NCBI RefSeq assembly: GCF_902859735.1
Contig: NZ_CADIJY010000012.1
Coordinates: forward strand, 1-64,000
DNA from: Achromobacter aegrifaciens
GTDB taxonomy: Bacteria > Pseudomonadota > Gammaproteobacteria > Burkholderiales > Burkholderiaceae_B
Direction: 5' to 3'
DNA: 64,000 nucleotides
Shown here piece by piece: positions 52,883-61,219 of the stretch; within the stretch, counting starts at the first letter, position 1; every line of letters starts with the position of its first letter. Made by a program: the position numbers and the translations under genes. The notes beneath the pieces are model-generated. The model saw nothing but the letters and a program-made list of their open reading frames with translations. It searched no databases and was not told the origin of the DNA.

Positions 52883-54027
52883 GGCTTGAATCCCAGGCTG
52901 TTGGCGATGATGTTCTTCTGGATCTCGCTGGTGCCTTCGCCGATGATGTAGACCAGCGCGTCGCGGTGGATGCGGCCGACCGGATACTCGCGCATGATGC
53001 CGGCGCCGCCGAAGATACGGATGGCTTGCTCGCTGACCGAAACGGCGGTTTCGCTGGCGACCAGCTTGACGCGCGCGGCCGTGGCCGCGTCCAGGGTTCC
53101 CTGATCCACGCGCCAGGCGCCGTAATAGACCAGCCAGCGGGCCGCTTCGATCTGCGCCGACATCTCGGCAAGCTTGTGGCCGATGGCCTGATACTGGCCG
53201 ATGCGCTTGCCGGCCACCAGACGGTCGTTGGCGTAGGCGGTGGCGGCATCGAAGGCCGCGCGCGCCATGCCCAGGGCATTGGCCGCCACGCCGACCCGGT
53301 TTTCGCTGAGCGATTCCAGGATCAGCGGATACGTGCCTTCGGTTTCGCCGAGCAGGCAATCGTCGGGCACGAAGGCGTTGTCGATGTGGATAAGCGCCGT
53401 TTCCGACGCGCGTATCCCTTCCTTCTTGAGCTTGGAAATTTCGAAGCCAGGATTGGGCAGTTCGACGATGAACAGGCTGATCGAGTCAGGACGGAGGTCG
53501 GGACTGGTGCGCGCGGCTACCAGCAGGAAGTCGGCGAAGGGTGCATTCGTGATGTAAAGCTTGCTGCCATGCAGGCGCCAACCGCCTTCAACGCGTTCGG
53601 CCCGGGTCTTCATGGCGCGCACGTTGGAGCCGCCGTCCGGTTCGCTCAGACCGAAGCCGGCCACTTTCCGGCCGGCCAGCGCGGGCGCCAGGAAACGCGC
53701 CTTCTGCGCCGGCGTGCCTGCTTTCCATATGGGCCAGATGCCCAGATGCGTATGGGCCGACCAGGTGGATGCGAACGCCTGGGACAGGTAACTCAGCTCT
53801 TCGCGCACGATGCAGTCGCTGATTTTGTCCAGGCCGCTGCCGCCATCGGCTTCCGGATAACGCACGCCCAGCAGGCCCAGATCGCCCCAGCGTTCAAAGA
53901 CGTGCTTCGGAAAGGTTTCCTGTTCTTCAGCATCGAAGACCAGGGGGGCGAGTTCATCCTGGCAAAGCCGCCGCACGGTATCGCGGACGGCTTCGTGTTC
54001 ACTGGAAAACGCAAAGCTCAAGCTCAC
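52879..54027 (-). CDS. Acyl-CoA dehydrogenase (first gene of the aldolase-type operon)
   Basis: The GTG start at SLSFAFSSEHEAVRDTV has an AAAGGAG ribosome-binding site 7 nt upstream and gives 382 residues; an ATG 57 bp earlier lacks one. ACAD motifs are GFGLSEPDGGSNVRAMKTRAERVEGGWRLHGSKLYITNA, and IFGGAGIMREYPVGRIHRDALVYIIGEGTSEIQKNIIA, with the catalytic glutamate in GEGT. It should desaturate an acyl-CoA. It is divergent from the Bug-protein gene across an AT-rich region with palindromes. Confidence 0.92.
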   Translation of the reverse strand: MSLSFAFSSEHEAVRDTVRRLCQDELAPLVFDAEEQETFPKHVFERWGDLGLLGVRYPEADGGSGLDKISDCIVREELSYLSQAFASTWSAHTHLGIWPIWKAGTPAQKARFLAPALAGRKVAGFGLSEPDGGSNVRAMKTRAERVEGGWRLHGSKLYITNAPFADFLLVAARTSPDLRPDSISLFIVELPNPGFEISKLKKEGIRASETALIHIDNAFVPDDCLLGETEGTYPLILESLSENRVGVAANALGMARAAFDAATAYANDRLVAGKRIGQYQAIGHKLAEMSAQIEAARWLVYYGAWRVDQGTLDAATAARVKLVASETAVSVSEQAIRIFGGAGIMREYPVGRIHRDALVYIIGEGTSEIQKNIIANSLGFKP

Positions 54028-54090
54028 GGATATGCTCCTTTTGTCTCCGCTGGCGATGCCCGTCACCCTTGGCGTGTCGGGCATCTTTAA

Positions 54091-54115
54091 ATTCTTTATA
54101 GAGAATAATATTCTC
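54091..54115. promoter_or_regulatory. Overlapping palindromes near the minus-strand operon start
   Basis: ATTCTTTATAGAGAAT (7 of 8 pairs) at 54091-54106 overlaps GAGAAT-AAT-ATTCTC at 54101-54115. They lie 64-88 bp upstream of the acyl-CoA dehydrogenase GTG. Their AGAA/TTCT half-sites recur at 54209-54245 and in front of the IclR-family gene. Confidence 0.5.
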
Positions 54116-54208
54116 GTTAAAAAATATAATAGCCAGCGTTCATTGATGCGTCAATCATCGGATCAGGCGGTTTTGTCCTTGACAAGCCGGAGGGTCAATC
54201 CTAGACTT

Positions 54209-54245
54209 TATTCGCTATAAAGATAAATATTCGCTATACAGAATA
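54209..54245. promoter_or_regulatory. Tandem TATTCGCTATA repeats upstream of the Bug-protein gene
   Basis: TATTCGCTATAAAGA (54209-54223) and TATTCGCTATACAGA (54228-54242) are direct repeats, 14 of 15 identical, spaced 19 bp. The second continues to AGAATA and forms an imperfect palindrome. The inverse core (TATAGAGAATA) occurs at 54097. A regulator binding site for the divergent operons is likely; the adjacent ribosome-binding site is AAAGGAG. Confidence 0.55.
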
Positions 54246-54256
54246 AAGGAGACAAC

Positions 54257-55258
54257 ATGAAGACCGGATTACCCCTGCTTCAATCCTCATTCTCGTCGCG
54301 GGCGGCCAGCTTGGCTGCGGCTGCCTTTATGGCTTTGGGCTCAGGGTCGGCCCGTGCCGAGCCTGTCTACCCGTCCAAACCGATAGAGGTGATCGTGGCG
54401 TCCTCGGCGGGCGGCATCCTGGACACTATCGCGCGCACGGCCGCGCACGGCATCGAACGCCTGGGCCAGCCTGCCGTGGTCAAGAACCTGCCGGGAGGCG
54501 GCGGCACCATCGGCACTCAGGCAGTGGCGCGCGCGCCGGGAGACGGCTACACCTTGGGGGCGGTAGCGACCAGCCACGCCATCAATCCCAGCATGTATTC
54601 CAAGCTGCAGTACGACACCGCGCGCGGATTCAGCAACATTACGCAAATGGTGGAGCTGACCAACTTCCTGGTCGCCAATCCTGCGGTCCCCGCGTCCAAC
54701 CTCAAGGAGTTCATCGCGCTGGCAAAGTCCAAGCCAGGCACCCTGACATACGGCTCTGCGGGCGTCGGACAATCCAATCATCTTTCAGGCGAATTGCTGC
54801 AGCAGGCCGCCGGCATCAAGCTGGTGCATGTGCCTTACCGGGGCAGCGCACAGGCGTTGACGGATCTGCTCGGCGGGTCGCTTTCGGTGATGTTCGTCGA
54901 CGCGCTTTCGGCCGAACCCTATGTAAAGTCAGGAAAGCTGAAGCTGATCGCGATTACCGGATTGGAGCGGTCGCCGGCCTATCCCGACTATCCCACGCTG
55001 AATGAATCCGGCTTGCCGGGGTTCAACGGCAATACCTGGCTCGGCCTGGTTGCGCCTGCCGGCGTGCCCAAGAACATCGTCGACAAATTGCAGGGAGCGG
55101 TGCGCGCGGAGTTCGAGGATCCCGTCGTGCGCAAGCGTCTGCTGGGGCAGGGCGTCATTCCGGTAGCTTCCGCGCCGAAGGCTTTCAGCGAGTTCCTGGA
55201 CGGCGAGATGAAGCGCTGGGACCAGGTCATCAAGACGGCGGGCATCGATGCGAACTGA
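54257..55258 (+). CDS. Bug/TctC-family tripartite tricarboxylate transporter binding protein
   Basis: The 333-residue protein has a Sec signal peptide (cleavage near SARA/EPVYPSKP) and the Bug-family pattern: YPSKPIEVIVASSAGGILDTIARTAAHGIERLGQPAVVKNLPGGGGTIGTQAVARAPGDGYTLG, GSAGVGQSNHLSGELLQQAAGIKLVHVPYRGSAQALTDLLGG. Such proteins bind carboxylates in the periplasm. No TctA/TctB membrane genes are nearby, which is common for the many orphan Bug proteins of Bordetella and Achromobacter. Its position suggests that it captures the acid degraded by the surrounding enzymes. Confidence 0.93.
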   Translation: MKTGLPLLQSSFSSRAASLAAAAFMALGSGSARAEPVYPSKPIEVIVASSAGGILDTIARTAAHGIERLGQPAVVKNLPGGGGTIGTQAVARAPGDGYTLGAVATSHAINPSMYSKLQYDTARGFSNITQMVELTNFLVANPAVPASNLKEFIALAKSKPGTLTYGSAGVGQSNHLSGELLQQAAGIKLVHVPYRGSAQALTDLLGGSLSVMFVDALSAEPYVKSGKLKLIAITGLERSPAYPDYPTLNESGLPGFNGNTWLGLVAPAGVPKNIVDKLQGAVRAEFEDPVVRKRLLGQGVIPVASAPKAFSEFLDGEMKRWDQVIKTAGIDAN

Positions 55259-57392
55259 AATGATGGAAGACATGAACATCGTGGGCGGCGCGTCACCGCA
55301 GGCGCTGGCAGGGGCGGCGCGCGCGGCCGCCGTGCTGGAGGCGCGCAGCGTGGCCATCGTGGGCGCTTCAGCCGATCCGGGGAAGATCGCCGGCCGACCT
55401 TTGGCCTACATGCTGTCGCGCGGCTTTGTCGGCAAACTGTTTCCGGTCAATCCGACGCGCGATCAGGTGCAGGGTCTCAAGAGCTATCCCTCGTTGGCCG
55501 CGATAGGCGAGCCGGTGGATCTGGCCATAGTCGGTACGCCGGCGGGGCTGGTCGAGGATGTGATCCGCGAGGGCGCGGCCGCGGGCGTCAAGGCGTTCGT
55601 CGTGTTTTCTTCGGGCTTTTCCGAAACGGGCGAAGAAGGCGCGGCGCTGCAACGCAGGCTGGGCGAACTAGCGCGGGCCCAAGGCGTCACGATACTCGGC
55701 CCCAACTGCCTGGGCGTGGCCAATAGCGCCACCGGACTCATTGCCTCGTTCACCACCGCACTGGAGGAAACGCCAATCAAGCAGGGCGGCTTCGCCTTCG
55801 TCAGCCAGAGTGGCGCGTTGGGCGCGTACTGGATGGACATCTGCCTGCGTTCTGGCCTGGGATTCAGCAAATGGATCACCACCGGCAATGAGTGCGACAT
55901 GGATGCGGCGTCGGCCATTGCCTATCTTGCCGACGATCCGCAGACGCGCGTCATCGGACTTTACGTCGAGGATATCCGCGATTCCCTGGCGTTCCGACGG
56001 GCGCTGCTGCGCGCGGCGGCAGCCGGGAAGCCGGTCATCGCGATCAAGGCGGGCCGCTCGCAGGCGGGCGCGGCGGCGGCTGCTTCGCATACGGGAGCGC
56101 TGGCCGGCGACGATGCCCTGTATGACGCCTGCCTGCGTCAGCATGGCGCGCTGCGGGTGGATTCGCTGGGCCAGATGATGGATGTGGCCCGGCTGTTCCT
56201 GTTCGACAGCGTGCCGCAGGGCAAGCGCTTGGCCGTCATGTCCGTGTCGGGAGGCGCGGGCGTGCTCATCGCGGACGAAGCCGAACGCTGGGCGCTGGAG
56301 CTGCCCGCGCTTGCGCCGCAGACGGCCCAGGCGCTGGCGCCGGTGTTGCCTTCCTTCGTCAAGGCGGCCAATCCGCTGGACCTGACCGGCAATGTGGTGC
56401 AGGACACCGCCAGCATTTCAAGGGCGCTGGAGGCCGTGGCGCGAGACCCGGGCAACGACGCCATCGTGCTGTTCGTTGGCCTGATGCACAGCATCGCCAC
56501 GGCGTTTACCGACGCCATCGCCCAGGCGCGCCAGCGTACCCATCGTCCCATCGTGGTGATCTGGATCGGCGCCAAGGAAGAGTCGGTGAGTGTGCTGGAG
56601 CAGGCGCGCATACCCGTGTTCCGCGATATCCCGCCCGCGGTTGCAGCCCTGGGCGCTGCTGTGCGTCTGAACGGCTTGCGCCATGCGGCGCTTACGGCGC
56701 CGGCGTTGCCGGCACTCCGGTGCGATGCGATGCCGGCCGCTAGTATCGCGTTTCTGCTTGAGTGGGACAGCAAGGCGCTATTGCGCGAACTCGGAACCGC
56801 CGGCATCCCCGACGGCGTGCTGGTGGACGGCGATATGCCCGACCGCTTGCCCGCGCCCTTGGCTTACCCCGTCGTCGCCAAGCTGCAGGCCAGTACTGTC
56901 CTGCACAAGAGCGACATAGGCGGCGTGGTACTCGGCATCATGGACGACGAGCAATTGCGAGCAGCCCTGCTGCGCCTGCGCGCAATCGCCAGCGACAGGG
57001 GCATCGACGCGAGGGGCATCCTGCTCGAATCCATGCAGCGCTTCGACCACGAATTGCTGCTGGGCCTACGCCGCGACGTCCGATTCGGCCCCACCTTGAC
57101 GCTGGGCCGCGGCGGGGTGGAAGTGGAGCTCGATCCCGACGTGGTCTGCCGTTTGCTGCCGCTGGACGCACAAGGCATCCAGGAAATGATCGAGGGCCTG
57201 CGCTCGGCCAAGCTGCTGCAGGGGTTTCGGGGGCGCGGCGCCGTTGACCTGCCAGCTCTGGCTCGGCAGATTGCGGGGTTGTGCGAAGCATTCCTGGCGC
57301 GGCCGGACCTGGCGGAAATCGAGATCAATCCGCTGGCAGTGGGCGAGGGGCAGGCCTGGGTGCTCGATGCGGTCGTGAGCAGGTTCGAATGA
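55248..57392 (+). CDS. NDP-forming acyl-CoA synthetase (acetate-CoA ligase-like, single-chain)
   Basis: The 714-residue protein has a CoA-binding Rossmann domain (SVAIVGASADPGKIAGRPLAYMLSRGFVGKLFPVNP), a succinyl-CoA-ligase-like domain with the phosphohistidine H281 in AASHTGALAGDDA, and a C-terminal ATP-grasp domain (YPVVAKLQASTVLHKSDIGGVVLGI, EIEINPLAVGEGQAWVLDAV). It activates a carboxylate to its CoA thioester with ADP formation. There is no acetyltransferase domain. The start overlaps the Bug gene by 11 bp; ATGs at codons 5, 6 and 9 are alternatives. It is likely the entry enzyme of the pathway. Confidence 0.92.
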   Translation: MRTEMMEDMNIVGGASPQALAGAARAAAVLEARSVAIVGASADPGKIAGRPLAYMLSRGFVGKLFPVNPTRDQVQGLKSYPSLAAIGEPVDLAIVGTPAGLVEDVIREGAAAGVKAFVVFSSGFSETGEEGAALQRRLGELARAQGVTILGPNCLGVANSATGLIASFTTALEETPIKQGGFAFVSQSGALGAYWMDICLRSGLGFSKWITTGNECDMDAASAIAYLADDPQTRVIGLYVEDIRDSLAFRRALLRAAAAGKPVIAIKAGRSQAGAAAAASHTGALAGDDALYDACLRQHGALRVDSLGQMMDVARLFLFDSVPQGKRLAVMSVSGGAGVLIADEAERWALELPALAPQTAQALAPVLPSFVKAANPLDLTGNVVQDTASISRALEAVARDPGNDAIVLFVGLMHSIATAFTDAIAQARQRTHRPIVVIWIGAKEESVSVLEQARIPVFRDIPPAVAALGAAVRLNGLRHAALTAPALPALRCDAMPAASIAFLLEWDSKALLRELGTAGIPDGVLVDGDMPDRLPAPLAYPVVAKLQASTVLHKSDIGGVVLGIMDDEQLRAALLRLRAIASDRGIDARGILLESMQRFDHELLLGLRRDVRFGPTLTLGRGGVEVELDPDVVCRLLPLDAQGIQEMIEGLRSAKLLQGFRGRGAVDLPALARQIAGLCEAFLARPDLAEIEINPLAVGEGQAWVLDAVVSRFE

Positions 57393-58165
57393 CGGCATCC
57401 TCGCACCATGTGCTGGTTCACGACGCCGCTGGCGTCCGTACGCTGATCCTGGACCGTGCGGCCAAGGCCAACGCCCTGAACGTGGAAATGCTCGACGTGT
57501 TGCGGCGCGCGATTGAAAGCGCCCCGGCCGCAGGGATTGGGCTGATCGTTCTCCGCAGCGCTTCTCCCTCCCTGTTCTGTGCCGGCGGCGATATCGAGGA
57601 GTTCGTCCGCAGTGCGGCGTTGTTGCAAGCGCAGGGGCAGGGCCTGCGTGAACTGATGGCCGCCATGGCGCGCTCGCCGGCTCCCGTCCTGGCTGTCGCC
57701 CGAGGCAAGGCGGCGGGGGCCGGCGTCATCCTGCTGGCGATGACGGACATCGTCATTGCCTCGGCGGACCTCACGCTCGCGTGCCCGGAAATCGCTTTCA
57801 ACATGTACCCCGTCATGGTCCAGACCGCCCTGGAAACCAAGATCAGCGGCGCGCGGGCCCGCCAGTTGTGCCTCAGCGGCCAACTGCTGAAGGCCGAGCC
57901 CGCCCGAGACCTGGGACTGGTGACCGATGTGTTGCCGACCGAGGACTTCGAGCGGCTTTCCGCCGAGCGCCTGGCGTTCTACATCGCGCGCCGCGAGGCG
58001 CTGGTCATTGCCCGCAAGGCGCGTTTGTTGCGGGAGCCGCCCGATTGCGCCGTCGGACGCATCGAAGCGCTCGAGCCCCTGATGCACGAAAACTTCGCCA
58101 GGCCCGGCGTGCAGGAAACCATACGCGGCTATCTTTCCAGCATGCGCGCCAGGCGCTCCGGTTGA
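57389..58165 (+). CDS. Enoyl-CoA hydratase/isomerase family protein
   Basis: Starting at MTASSHHVLVHDAAG, overlapping the synthetase stop by 4 bp, the protein has 258 residues. Crotonase features are FCAGGDIEEFV and GKAAGAGVILLAMTDIVIASADLTLACPEIAFNMYPVM. One catalytic glutamate is kept (CPEI), while the other position is valine (GVILLA instead of G-x-E-L). The outcome may be isomerisation, hydration of an unusual substrate or thioester hydrolysis. It ends the plus-strand synthetase transcript. Confidence 0.87.
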   Translation: MTASSHHVLVHDAAGVRTLILDRAAKANALNVEMLDVLRRAIESAPAAGIGLIVLRSASPSLFCAGGDIEEFVRSAALLQAQGQGLRELMAAMARSPAPVLAVARGKAAGAGVILLAMTDIVIASADLTLACPEIAFNMYPVMVQTALETKISGARARQLCLSGQLLKAEPARDLGLVTDVLPTEDFERLSAERLAFYIARREALVIARKARLLREPPDCAVGRIEALEPLMHENFARPGVQETIRGYLSSMRARRSG

Positions 58166-58225
58166 TATGCCCGCCGGGTTTGTGCGGGCAGGCGCTCTAT
58201 GCCACAATTTTTGCTCTTTTCTATC

Positions 58226-58240
58226 CAGAGAAATTCTCTG
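58226..58240. promoter_or_regulatory. Palindrome CAGAGAA-A-TTCTCTG in front of the IclR-family gene
   Basis: A perfect 7-bp inverted repeat with one central base lies 8 bp before the IclR-family start codon. It shares AGAGAA/TTCTC half-sites with the palindromes at 54091-54115 and is a candidate autoregulatory site. Confidence 0.5.
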
Positions 58241-58248
58241 TCTTCAGA

Positions 58249-59022
58249 ATGACGACCGAACAACCGGAAAAACTCGTAGGTGCTCTCGTGGGCGGATTAC
58301 GCGTTCTGCGCTACCTGAGCGCGGCGCCCTCGGGCGTGGGGGTCACCCGCGTGGCGCGCGACCTGCAACTCAATTCCAGCACTTGCTACAACTTCCTCAA
58401 GACGCTGGTATATGAAGGCCTGGTGTCGTTCGATGAAGCCACGAAAACCTATTCCATCGCGTTGGGGCTGGTCGAGCTCGCCAAGGGCGCGCTGGAGCAG
58501 GGATCCTACGTGCGGCTGGTGCATCCGCATTTGCGCGATATCGCGCGCAGCCACGGCGTGACTGCGACGCTCTGGCAGCGCACGTCCAATGAGCGCGTAG
58601 TGCTGGTGGACCGTGCCGACACCGACAGTTCGGTGCGCGTGCACATGAGCGTGGGCCAGCGACTGCCCATGTACATCGCGGCGCTGGGCCGCTGCATGGC
58701 GGCCCATTCCGGGCTGGATGACAAGGAATTGCGGCAACGTTTCGACAACCTGAGGTGGGACGACAAGCCGCCTTTCAAGGACTATATGGAAGGCGTGCGC
58801 GACGCCCGTGAAAAGGGTTACGCGGTGGACGCCGGCAACTACGTCAAAGGCGTCAGCACGGTTTCCGCCGCGGTGCTCGACGAATTCGGCAAAGCCGCCA
58901 TGGCCATCAGCGCCGTTGGCTTCAGCGCCCAGGTTTCGGGCGAGGCGCTCGAGCGCCTGGGCGTTGACCTGCGCGACCGCGCCGCGCTGATCTCCCGCGC
59001 ACTCTCGGGCGGCCGCGCCTGA
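58249..59022 (+). CDS. IclR-family transcriptional regulator
   Basis: Starting at MTTEQPEKLVGALVGGLRVLRYL the protein has 257 residues, the normal length. The winged helix-turn-helix (GVGVTRVARDLQLNSSTCYNFLKTLVYEGLVSFDEATKTYSIALGLVELA) is followed by the IclR effector domain (HGVTATLWQRTSNERVVLVDRADTDSSVRVHMSVGQRLPMYIAALGRCMAA). IclR proteins often control degradation of aromatic or organic acids. It follows the crotonase by 83 bp with its own palindrome, and probably governs the divergent operons at 48.5-58.2 kb. Confidence 0.92.
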   Translation: MTTEQPEKLVGALVGGLRVLRYLSAAPSGVGVTRVARDLQLNSSTCYNFLKTLVYEGLVSFDEATKTYSIALGLVELAKGALEQGSYVRLVHPHLRDIARSHGVTATLWQRTSNERVVLVDRADTDSSVRVHMSVGQRLPMYIAALGRCMAAHSGLDDKELRQRFDNLRWDDKPPFKDYMEGVRDAREKGYAVDAGNYVKGVSTVSAAVLDEFGKAAMAISAVGFSAQVSGEALERLGVDLRDRAALISRALSGGRA

Positions 59023-59041
59023 TTCCCCACCGCTGACGCCA

Positions 59042-59069
59042 CGCTGCCCGTGTCGCCGTGCGGGCAGCG
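59042..59069 (+). terminator. Hairpin after the IclR-family gene
   Basis: CGCTGCCCG and CGGGCAGCG form a perfect 9-bp stem with a 10-nt loop, 20 bp after the stop. No U-run follows. Confidence 0.5.
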
Positions 59070-59115
59070 CGGCCGCTGCCCCTTCCAGCGCGGGAAAACT
59101 CCCTGAAAAACCCGA

Positions 59116-59165
59116 TTGACGTTCTCGAGAACCTTTGCTTATGATTCATCTAACCGTACGGTTAG
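59116..59165 (+). promoter_or_regulatory. Promoter with two perfect operator palindromes for the 2-oxoacid dehydrogenase operon
   Basis: TTGACG (59116-59121), an 18-bp spacer and TATGAT (59140-59145) form a good sigma-70 promoter. GTTCTCGAGAAC (59121-59132), a perfect palindrome, lies in the spacer, and CTAACCGTACGGTTAG (59150-59165), a perfect 16-bp palindrome, covers the expected transcription start. Both positions would block RNA polymerase. The second resembles operators of TetR-family repressors. Confidence 0.75.
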
Positions 59166-59254
59166 TAAATTAACTGACCGATAACTTATATGTAACAGCA
59201 TGACGCCAAGGCAGGCGGCGTGGAATCACAAATAGCGGTTGTTACGAGGAGGCA

Positions 59255-60229
59255 ATGGTGGCTAGCGCCAACAAAGAGCAGTTGCTGGACGCATACCGGC
59301 GCATGTTGCGCATCCGGCTGGCCGAGCTCCGGCTCGGACGCTTGTTCGCGGACGGGGAGGTGCCCGGCTTCATCCATCTGAGCATCGGCCAGGAGGCCGT
59401 CGCCGCTGCGATGGGTATGGTGCTGCGGGCGGACGATACCGTCGCCTCGACCCACCGTGGCCATGGTCATGCCCTGGCCAAGGGCATCGACATCGAAGAT
59501 TTCTTCCTGGAGCTGATGGCGCGCGAAGAGGGTATCTGCAAGGGCCGTGGCGGTTCGATGCACGTCGCCAACCTGTCCATCGGCATGCTGGGCGCCAACG
59601 CCATTGTCGGCGCCAGCATACCGATAGCCCTGGGCAGCGCACTGGCCCATCAGGTGCAGAAAAAGGACTGCGTGGCGGTGGCCTTCTTTGGCGACGGCGC
59701 CATGGCCGAAGGCGTGCTGCATGAAAGCCTCAACCTGGCTGCGCTGTGGCGCCTGCCGTTGCTGTTCCTGTGCGAGAACAATGGTTGGGCCGAGTTTTCT
59801 CCCACCCACAAACAGTTCGTGGCGCCGCTGGACAAGCTATCGGCCGCCTTTTCCATTCCCCACGAAAAAATCGACGGCAACGACGTGTTGGGGGTGGCCG
59901 ACGCCGCCAGCGCGGCCGTGGCGCGCATACGCGCCGGTGAAGGTCCGCGGGTGCTGGAGTGCATCACTCACCGTTGGCGCGGCCACTATGAAGGGGATCC
60001 CCAGAAGTACCGCCCTTCCGAAGAGATCGAGGGCCTGGGCGAGCATGATCCGGTAGCGCGCTTCGAAGCGGTGCTGGATCAGAACGGGGTCGCCAAGGCG
60101 CAGCGCGAACAGGCGTTCGAGGAGGTCCAGGCCCAGGTCGAACGCGCGGTCGAACGCGCGCGCCTGGGGCGCCAGCCCGTGTGGGAGGACGCGCGCAATG
60201 ATGTCTACACCATGAACGAGGCGAACTGA
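59255..60229 (+). CDS. Thiamine-dependent 2-oxoacid dehydrogenase E1 alpha subunit (acetoin/pyruvate type)
   Basis: The 324-residue protein starts after a GAGGAGG site. It has the E1 alpha pattern: GFIHLSIGQEAVAAAMGMVLRADDTVASTHRGHGHALAKG, GRGGSMHVANLSIGMLGANAIVGASIPIALGSALA, the thiamine diphosphate motif GDGAMAEG... ending ENN (residues 146-176), and HRWRGHYEGDPQKYRP. It decarboxylates a 2-oxoacid (or cleaves acetoin) and acylates the lipoyl group of E2. Acetoin dehydrogenase AcoA is the closest well-known type; the substrate is not certain. Confidence 0.92.
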   Translation: MVASANKEQLLDAYRRMLRIRLAELRLGRLFADGEVPGFIHLSIGQEAVAAAMGMVLRADDTVASTHRGHGHALAKGIDIEDFFLELMAREEGICKGRGGSMHVANLSIGMLGANAIVGASIPIALGSALAHQVQKKDCVAVAFFGDGAMAEGVLHESLNLAALWRLPLLFLCENNGWAEFSPTHKQFVAPLDKLSAAFSIPHEKIDGNDVLGVADAASAAVARIRAGEGPRVLECITHRWRGHYEGDPQKYRPSEEIEGLGEHDPVARFEAVLDQNGVAKAQREQAFEEVQAQVERAVERARLGRQPVWEDARNDVYTMNEAN

Positions 60230-60230
60230 G

Positions 60231-61205
60231 ATGGCTGAACTACGTTTTGCCCATGCCATCAACCGCGCGTTGGCCGAGTGCATGGAGGAGGATCCCACGG
60301 TGTTCCTGTTCGGCGAAGACATCGCCGAAGCCGGAGGGCCGTTCGGCGTCACGCGCGGGCTGCATGCCCGTTTTGGCCCGGACCGCATCCGCGATACGCC
60401 GATTTCCGAAGCCGCCATGGCCAACGCGGCAGTGGGAGCGGCTCTGTCCGGTCTGCGTCCCGTGCTTGAAATCATGTTCATGGACTTCATGACGCTGACC
60501 ATGGACGCGCTGGTCAACCAGGCGGCCAAGGCTCGCTACATGTTTGGCGGGCAGGCCAGTGTGCCCATGGTGGTGCGCACCCCGCATGGCGGTGGCATCA
60601 GCGCGGGGCCGCAGCATTCCCAATGCCTGGAAGCATGGTTTGCCCACATTCCGGGCCTGAAAGTGGTGTGCCCCAGCAACCCCGCCGATGCTTATGGCCT
60701 GCTGAAGTCAGCCATTCGCGATCCGGACCCGGTGGTGTTCGTGGAGAACAAGGCCTTGTATGCCCTCAAGGGCGAGGTGGCCGATGATGCCGGACCGATA
60801 CCGCTGGGCCGGGCCCGGGTTGCACGCCCGGGCCGAGACCTGACCGTGGTGAGCTACGGCGCGACCGTGCACAAGGCCTTGCGGGCCGCCGAGGCCCTGG
60901 TTGCCGATGGCATCGAGGCCGAGGTGCTGGATCTTCGCAGCATCCAGCCCTGGGACGAACAGGCGGTGCTGGCATCGCTCAAACGCACCCACCGGCTGCT
61001 CATCGTGCACGAAGCCGTGGAGGCATTCGGGGTCGGCGCCGAGATCGCTGCACGAATGGCGGACATAGGTTTTGACGAACTCGACGCGCCCATCGCTCGT
61101 GTCGCGGCGCCCTTCGTTCCGGTGCCATTCGCTCCATCGCTCGAAGAACAGTACCAGCCCCAAGAGGCCGATGTCATAGCCGCCGCGCGCAAGCTCTGCG
61201 CGTGA
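60231..61205 (+). CDS. 2-oxoacid dehydrogenase E1 beta subunit
   Basis: The 324-residue protein begins ELRFAHAINRALAECMEEDPTVFLFGEDIAEAGGPFGVTRGLHARFG and has ISEAAMANAAVGAALSGLRPVLEIMFMDFMTLTMDALVNQAAKARYMFGGQ and RTPHGGGISAGPQHSQCLEAWFAHIPGLKVVCP, all typical of transketolase-like beta subunits. It forms the alpha2beta2 heterotetramer with the preceding gene, one base away. Both are ordinary in length. Confidence 0.93.
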   Translation: MAELRFAHAINRALAECMEEDPTVFLFGEDIAEAGGPFGVTRGLHARFGPDRIRDTPISEAAMANAAVGAALSGLRPVLEIMFMDFMTLTMDALVNQAAKARYMFGGQASVPMVVRTPHGGGISAGPQHSQCLEAWFAHIPGLKVVCPSNPADAYGLLKSAIRDPDPVVFVENKALYALKGEVADDAGPIPLGRARVARPGRDLTVVSYGATVHKALRAAEALVADGIEAEVLDLRSIQPWDEQAVLASLKRTHRLLIVHEAVEAFGVGAEIAARMADIGFDELDAPIARVAAPFVPVPFAPSLEEQYQPQEADVIAAARKLCA

Positions 61206-61219
61206 ACCCAGGAGACAGC

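Noticed and set aside
48551-54027. The two acyl-CoA dehydrogenases as an obligate ChsE1/ChsE2-type heterotetramer
   Set aside because: Each chain has its own candidate catalytic glutamate (GEGT in one, helix-G position in the other), so independent enzymes are at least as likely.
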